Assembly: GCA_005116835.1 (NCBI GenBank)
Contig: SWDM01000011.1
Coordinates: 1 to 64,000 of the forward strand
Length of the DNA stretch: 64,000 nt
Direction: 5' to 3'
Source: Nitrospira sp.
Lineage (GTDB): Bacteria > Nitrospirota > Nitrospiria > Nitrospirales > Nitrospiraceae
Positions 61,741 to 64,000 of this stretch are shown one piece after another. Each line of letters starts with the position of its first letter. Within the stretch, counting starts at the first letter, position 1. Below the pieces are notes generated by a model that did not search any database, was not told the DNA's origin, and saw only the letters and a program-made list of their open reading frames with translations. The translations under genes were made by a program, and so were the position numbers.

Positions 61741-61938
61741 GGGGATGCCTACGGCCTACACGCACATACCTCCTGGAGCGATCCGCACGGGTTTCACCGG
61801 GTGGAAACCTTCTGGAATTCTCTCAGTCACGGTTGTGCCAACCGTGATTCTTCGGTCAGTTCCAGCTTTCCTTCCCGGCGAAACCTCGGCGGATGCCTCG
61901 CTCCTCCGGTAATGTGCGCGTAGGCCGTAGGCATCCCC
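61741..61938. repeat. family 2 palindromic repeat, full copy (198 bp)
   Basis: Terminal inverted repeats of about 28 bases: GGGGATGCCTACGGCCTAC at the left and GTAGGCCGTAGGCATCCCC at the right, with inner arms ACGGTT...AACCGT (61829-61846). No coding capacity. Confidence 0.75.
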
Positions 61939-62114
61939 TGTTGGGTATAGATAAGAGGGTTGGGCTACCAGATGAGCGCCACCCGTGAATGATTGTGCGA
62001 TCAATTTCTTTCTCTCGTCCTATGGAAGCCATCTCACCATCATCTGGAAGCTCCCTCCTGTTGCCTCCCTCTGAGTGCCCGCGCGCGCGGGATTCTGCTG
62101 GCGCACGGAAAATC

Positions 62115-63752
62115 ATGGCGATCTTCTTGCTCGGGGGGCTCTTGACCCTCCTGCATGCGGTGCCCGTTCTGGCGGGGAAGGAATTCTCGCCGTCGTCGGT
62201 CGAGAAGGGTGTCCTCTTAGTGGCCAGCCCCTCGTTGGAAGATCCAAACTTTCGCCAAGCTGTCGTGCTCGTCGTGGAGCATGGGCCTGAGGGAACTGTC
62301 GGGCTTATTCTGAATCGTTCCACGAACGTTCTTTTGTCCAAAGCCTTGCCGGACATCACCGTGCTCAAGGGGACCAGTCACCGGCTGTTTGTTGGTGGGC
62401 CGGTCGAGCCAAGCCGTTTTCTTCTGCTGTTCCGACTCAAGGAGCCTCCAGCGGACGCACGATCGGTCTTTGATGGGGTCTATCTGGGGCGCACGCCTCG
62501 CGCTCTGGAGAACATTATTACGCGGGCGAAGCCGACTGAAACTTTCCGGGCCTTTGCCGGATTTGCCGCATGGGTTCCGCGGCAGCTGGAGGCTGAGATG
62601 CTTCTGGGGGCCTGGGCAATTTTGCAGGCAGATTCGGTCGGCATCTTTGACAAAGATCCGGCCGTATTCTGGTCAGACTGTATCAGCAGGTTGCGGGCAC
62701 CGAGGGTCCAGGGGGTAGCCTGGTCGGTCCCTGTGCTTGCGGAACAGAAGGGGGATGGGGGCTTGATGATCTTCTGTGCTCGCGCAACGCGCGGCCTCCG
62801 AAGGCCCTCGTTGGACGCGCGCAGTGGAAGATCAATCAGCCCCCATCCCTTGAAAGATAACGAGCGAGCTTGGAGGGACCATAATAATGCTCGTCCGACG
62901 CGCGCAGAAGGGGGGCAACCAGGCGTGGTACAGTGGGCCATGTCCATCCCGCCGTTCATCCCTTGTCCCGCCACTGGAGATGCGTTCATCGGTCGCCACG
63001 GGCTCGTCAGGAACCTGCGTGGCCGTATCGCGAGGGGTGAATCGCTGGCGGTGATCGGCGGGCCGAAGCTAGGGAAGACCTCGCTGGTTCGCACCGCCTT
63101 GGAGGGACTGTCGGACCGCACAGTGGTCGAGGTGGATTGTGGCACAGATCCGTCACCCCGGCTCGATGTGCTGCCCGGATCGATCATGGTCCTGGACAAT
63201 CTTGACGATGTCGCCGGCCAGGCGATGGCACCGTTGCTCGCGCGCCTGTCGGCGGCGGGAGCAGCCGGCCTCGTCGTGACCGGTGGCCGCCGACTACGGA
63301 CGCTGCTGGGCCACTCCGGGACAGAGGCCAGTCCGAACTTTCGCCTGTTTCCCCTGTCAGTCCTGCTCGATGGGGAGACGCGACGGCTGATCGGCAGAGA
63401 CACGAGTCCTCACCTGGCCGCCTGGACGGGGAACCATCCCTACCTGACGAAGCTGCTTCTCCATTACGGGGACGATGCCATTGTGGCGGGTCGATGCCAG
63501 TGGGAGCCATTCGTGCAGCGTCTGGCGGATGAAATCGGCGACGGCCCCGAGCGGCGGCTGCTGTGCTACCTGATCGAGCGCGGGGAACCCGTGAATCCCA
63601 CCAAGGCCCAATCCGACACCGGAATCCGAGACATCAAGGCGGTCGCGGACACACTCACCTACCTGGGTGTCATCAGCCGTTGGATTCGGAATGAAGAGGC
63701 AACACTCTTCGCTGGTTGTCGGCTGCTCAACAACTACATCACCGCGGTCTGA
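62115..63752 (+). CDS. AlgH/YqgE-family protein fused in frame to a P-loop ATPase
   Basis: A 545-residue reading frame made of two unrelated parts. Residues 1-21 look like a signal peptide (LLGGLLTLLHAVPVLAG), and about 26-205 form an AlgH/YqgE (UPF0301) domain: GVLLVASPSLEDPNFRQAVV, GTVGLILNRST, FVGGPVEP, FAGFAAWVPRQLEAEM. The next 45 residues (GGLMIFCARATRGLRRPSL) are encoded by a family 3 repeat. From Met276 an ATPase follows (see 62940). AlgH normally ends near where the repeat starts, so the fusion is most likely made by loss of its stop. The start is uncertain; ATGs at 61989 and 62022 extend it. Confidence 0.65.
   Translation: MAIFLLGGLLTLLHAVPVLAGKEFSPSSVEKGVLLVASPSLEDPNFRQAVVLVVEHGPEGTVGLILNRSTNVLLSKALPDITVLKGTSHRLFVGGPVEPSRFLLLFRLKEPPADARSVFDGVYLGRTPRALENIITRAKPTETFRAFAGFAAWVPRQLEAEMLLGAWAILQADSVGIFDKDPAVFWSDCISRLRAPRVQGVAWSVPVLAEQKGDGGLMIFCARATRGLRRPSLDARSGRSISPHPLKDNERAWRDHNNARPTRAEGGQPGVVQWAMSIPPFIPCPATGDAFIGRHGLVRNLRGRIARGESLAVIGGPKLGKTSLVRTALEGLSDRTVVEVDCGTDPSPRLDVLPGSIMVLDNLDDVAGQAMAPLLARLSAAGAAGLVVTGGRRLRTLLGHSGTEASPNFRLFPLSVLLDGETRRLIGRDTSPHLAAWTGNHPYLTKLLLHYGDDAIVAGRCQWEPFVQRLADEIGDGPERRLLCYLIERGEPVNPTKAQSDTGIRDIKAVADTLTYLGVISRWIRNEEATLFAGCRLLNNYITAV
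62729..62877 (+). repeat. family 3 palindromic repeat, complete copy inside a reading frame
   Basis: An imperfect palindrome: GGGATGGGGGCTTGATGATC ... GATCAATCAGCCCCCATCCC (62754-62850) with inner GCGCAACGCGCGG / CGTTGGACGCGCGC. About 150 bases are shared with 63840-63985. It is open in the frame of the AlgH-like gene. Confidence 0.75.
62940..63752 (+). other. P-loop ATPase module, possibly a separate gene
   Basis: From ATG 62940 (MSIPPFIPCPATGDAFIGRH) 270 residues form a STAND/archaeal-type ATPase: Walker A VIGGPKLGKTSLVRTAL, Walker B SIMVLDNLDD, a sensor-like LVVTGGRRLRTLL, and TGNHPYLTKLLLHYGDD, a motif usual in this group, then a winged-helix-like end (IKAVADTLTYLGVISRWIRN). If translated from its own ATG it would be a cytoplasmic ATPase, but no strong ribosome site is seen. 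Its role is unknown; relatives sit in signalling and defence proteins. Confidence 0.6.
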
Positions 63753-63839
63753 ATTGGCGACGATAGGCAGCAACCAGGCCGTCCTTCTTGCTCGCAGAAC
63801 GCACACGGTGAAAAGGAGGGGAAGGACACCCACGTTGAT

Positions 63840-63985
63840 CCTGTGCTCCCGGAACAGGGGAGGGGCTGGAGCCTGATGATCTTCTGTGCTCGCGCAACGC
63901 GCGGTCGAAGACTCCCCTCGTTGGACGCGCGCAGTGGAAGATCAATCAGGCCCCATCCCTGGGAGAGAACGAGCGAGCTTGGAAG
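63840..63985 (+). repeat. family 3 palindromic repeat, second complete copy
   Basis: Matches 62729-62877 from CCTGTGCT through GAGCGAGCTTGGA, with a different short stretch in the middle (GCGGTCGAAGACTCCC in place of GCGGCCTCCGAAGGCC). It begins about 90 bases after the ATPase stop and reaches close to the window end. Confidence 0.7.
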
Positions 63986-64000
63986 GGGCATGAGAGGGCA

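Noticed and set aside
62754-62850. Family 3 repeat as an integron attC site
   Set aside because: GTTGGAC fits the GTTRRRY core site, but the matching RYYYAAC is missing, the copies do not flank cassettes in a row and there is no integrase.
62480-63403. Long minus-strand open frame (307 codons) over the AlgH-ATPase region
   Set aside because: It is antisense to recognisable AlgH and Walker-motif sequence, has no family likeness and no ribosome site; high GC makes such shadows common.
1-64000. CRISPR array or cas genes
   Set aside because: No series of short, equally spaced direct repeats and no Cas-like protein was found; the repeats present are single palindromic units.
1-64000. tRNA or rRNA genes
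   Set aside because: No T-loop GGTTCRANNCC with a matching cloverleaf and no rRNA-like stretch was recognised on either strand; a tRNA scan would settle it.

Overview
The window looks like chromosomal DNA of a Nitrospirota bacterium, most likely a Nitrospira. I infer this from the overall look of the proteins, the Gram-negative envelope genes, a mid-to-high GC content, and the many palindromic intergenic repeats. No rRNA, tRNA or nitrite-oxidation marker is present to settle it.

Layout. 0-4.4 kb: end of an ISL3-type transposase, two tandem secreted Ig-like paralogues, a CPA1 cation/proton antiporter, a small zinc protein and an outer-membrane barrel. 4.7-11.4 kb: type II NADH dehydrogenase, a frameshifted small gene, a secreted beta-propeller, an aldo/keto reductase, an MsbA-type ABC exporter and a 31-residue COX24-like basic protein. 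11.7-17 kb: lipoprotein and nadB, a lytic transglycosylase, and the pabB-pabC folate pair. 17-19.4 kb: the membrane (Fo) part of ATP synthase, atpI-B-E-F, behind a duplicated divergent promoter region. 19.4-26.6 kb: larE, an active/inactive M16 protease pair, rlmN and a TPR-type lytic transglycosylase. 26.6-33.6 kb: a co-directional housekeeping run, zapB-like-zapA-rny-ymdB-xseA-xseB-tlyA-epimerase, in which xseA appears to start with ACG. 33.6-39.6 kb: rhodanese, cutA, an M23 peptidase, fhs and hflKC.

40-64 kb is more accessory. An arsM-arsS-pit cluster joins arsenic methylation and arsenosugar synthesis to phosphate uptake. A secreted M12B metalloprotease has a separate gene downstream that encodes only a copy of its propeptide. 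A group of small stress-type proteins lies under a TetR regulator. An O-methyltransferase (frameshifted), a flavin reductase, an SDR and an MFS exporter run in one direction. A vanadium haloperoxidase-like phosphatase follows.

At least four families of short non-coding palindromic repeats are scattered through the window and crowd its right end. They touch genes directly: one supplies the start codon of a DUF488 gene, one supplies the stop codon of the flavin reductase gene, and one has joined an AlgH-family reading frame to a P-loop ATPase. I saw no CRISPR array, tRNA, rRNA or intact prophage. The best candidates for something new are the protease/free-propeptide pair, the repeat-made AlgH-ATPase fusion and the ACG start of xseA.
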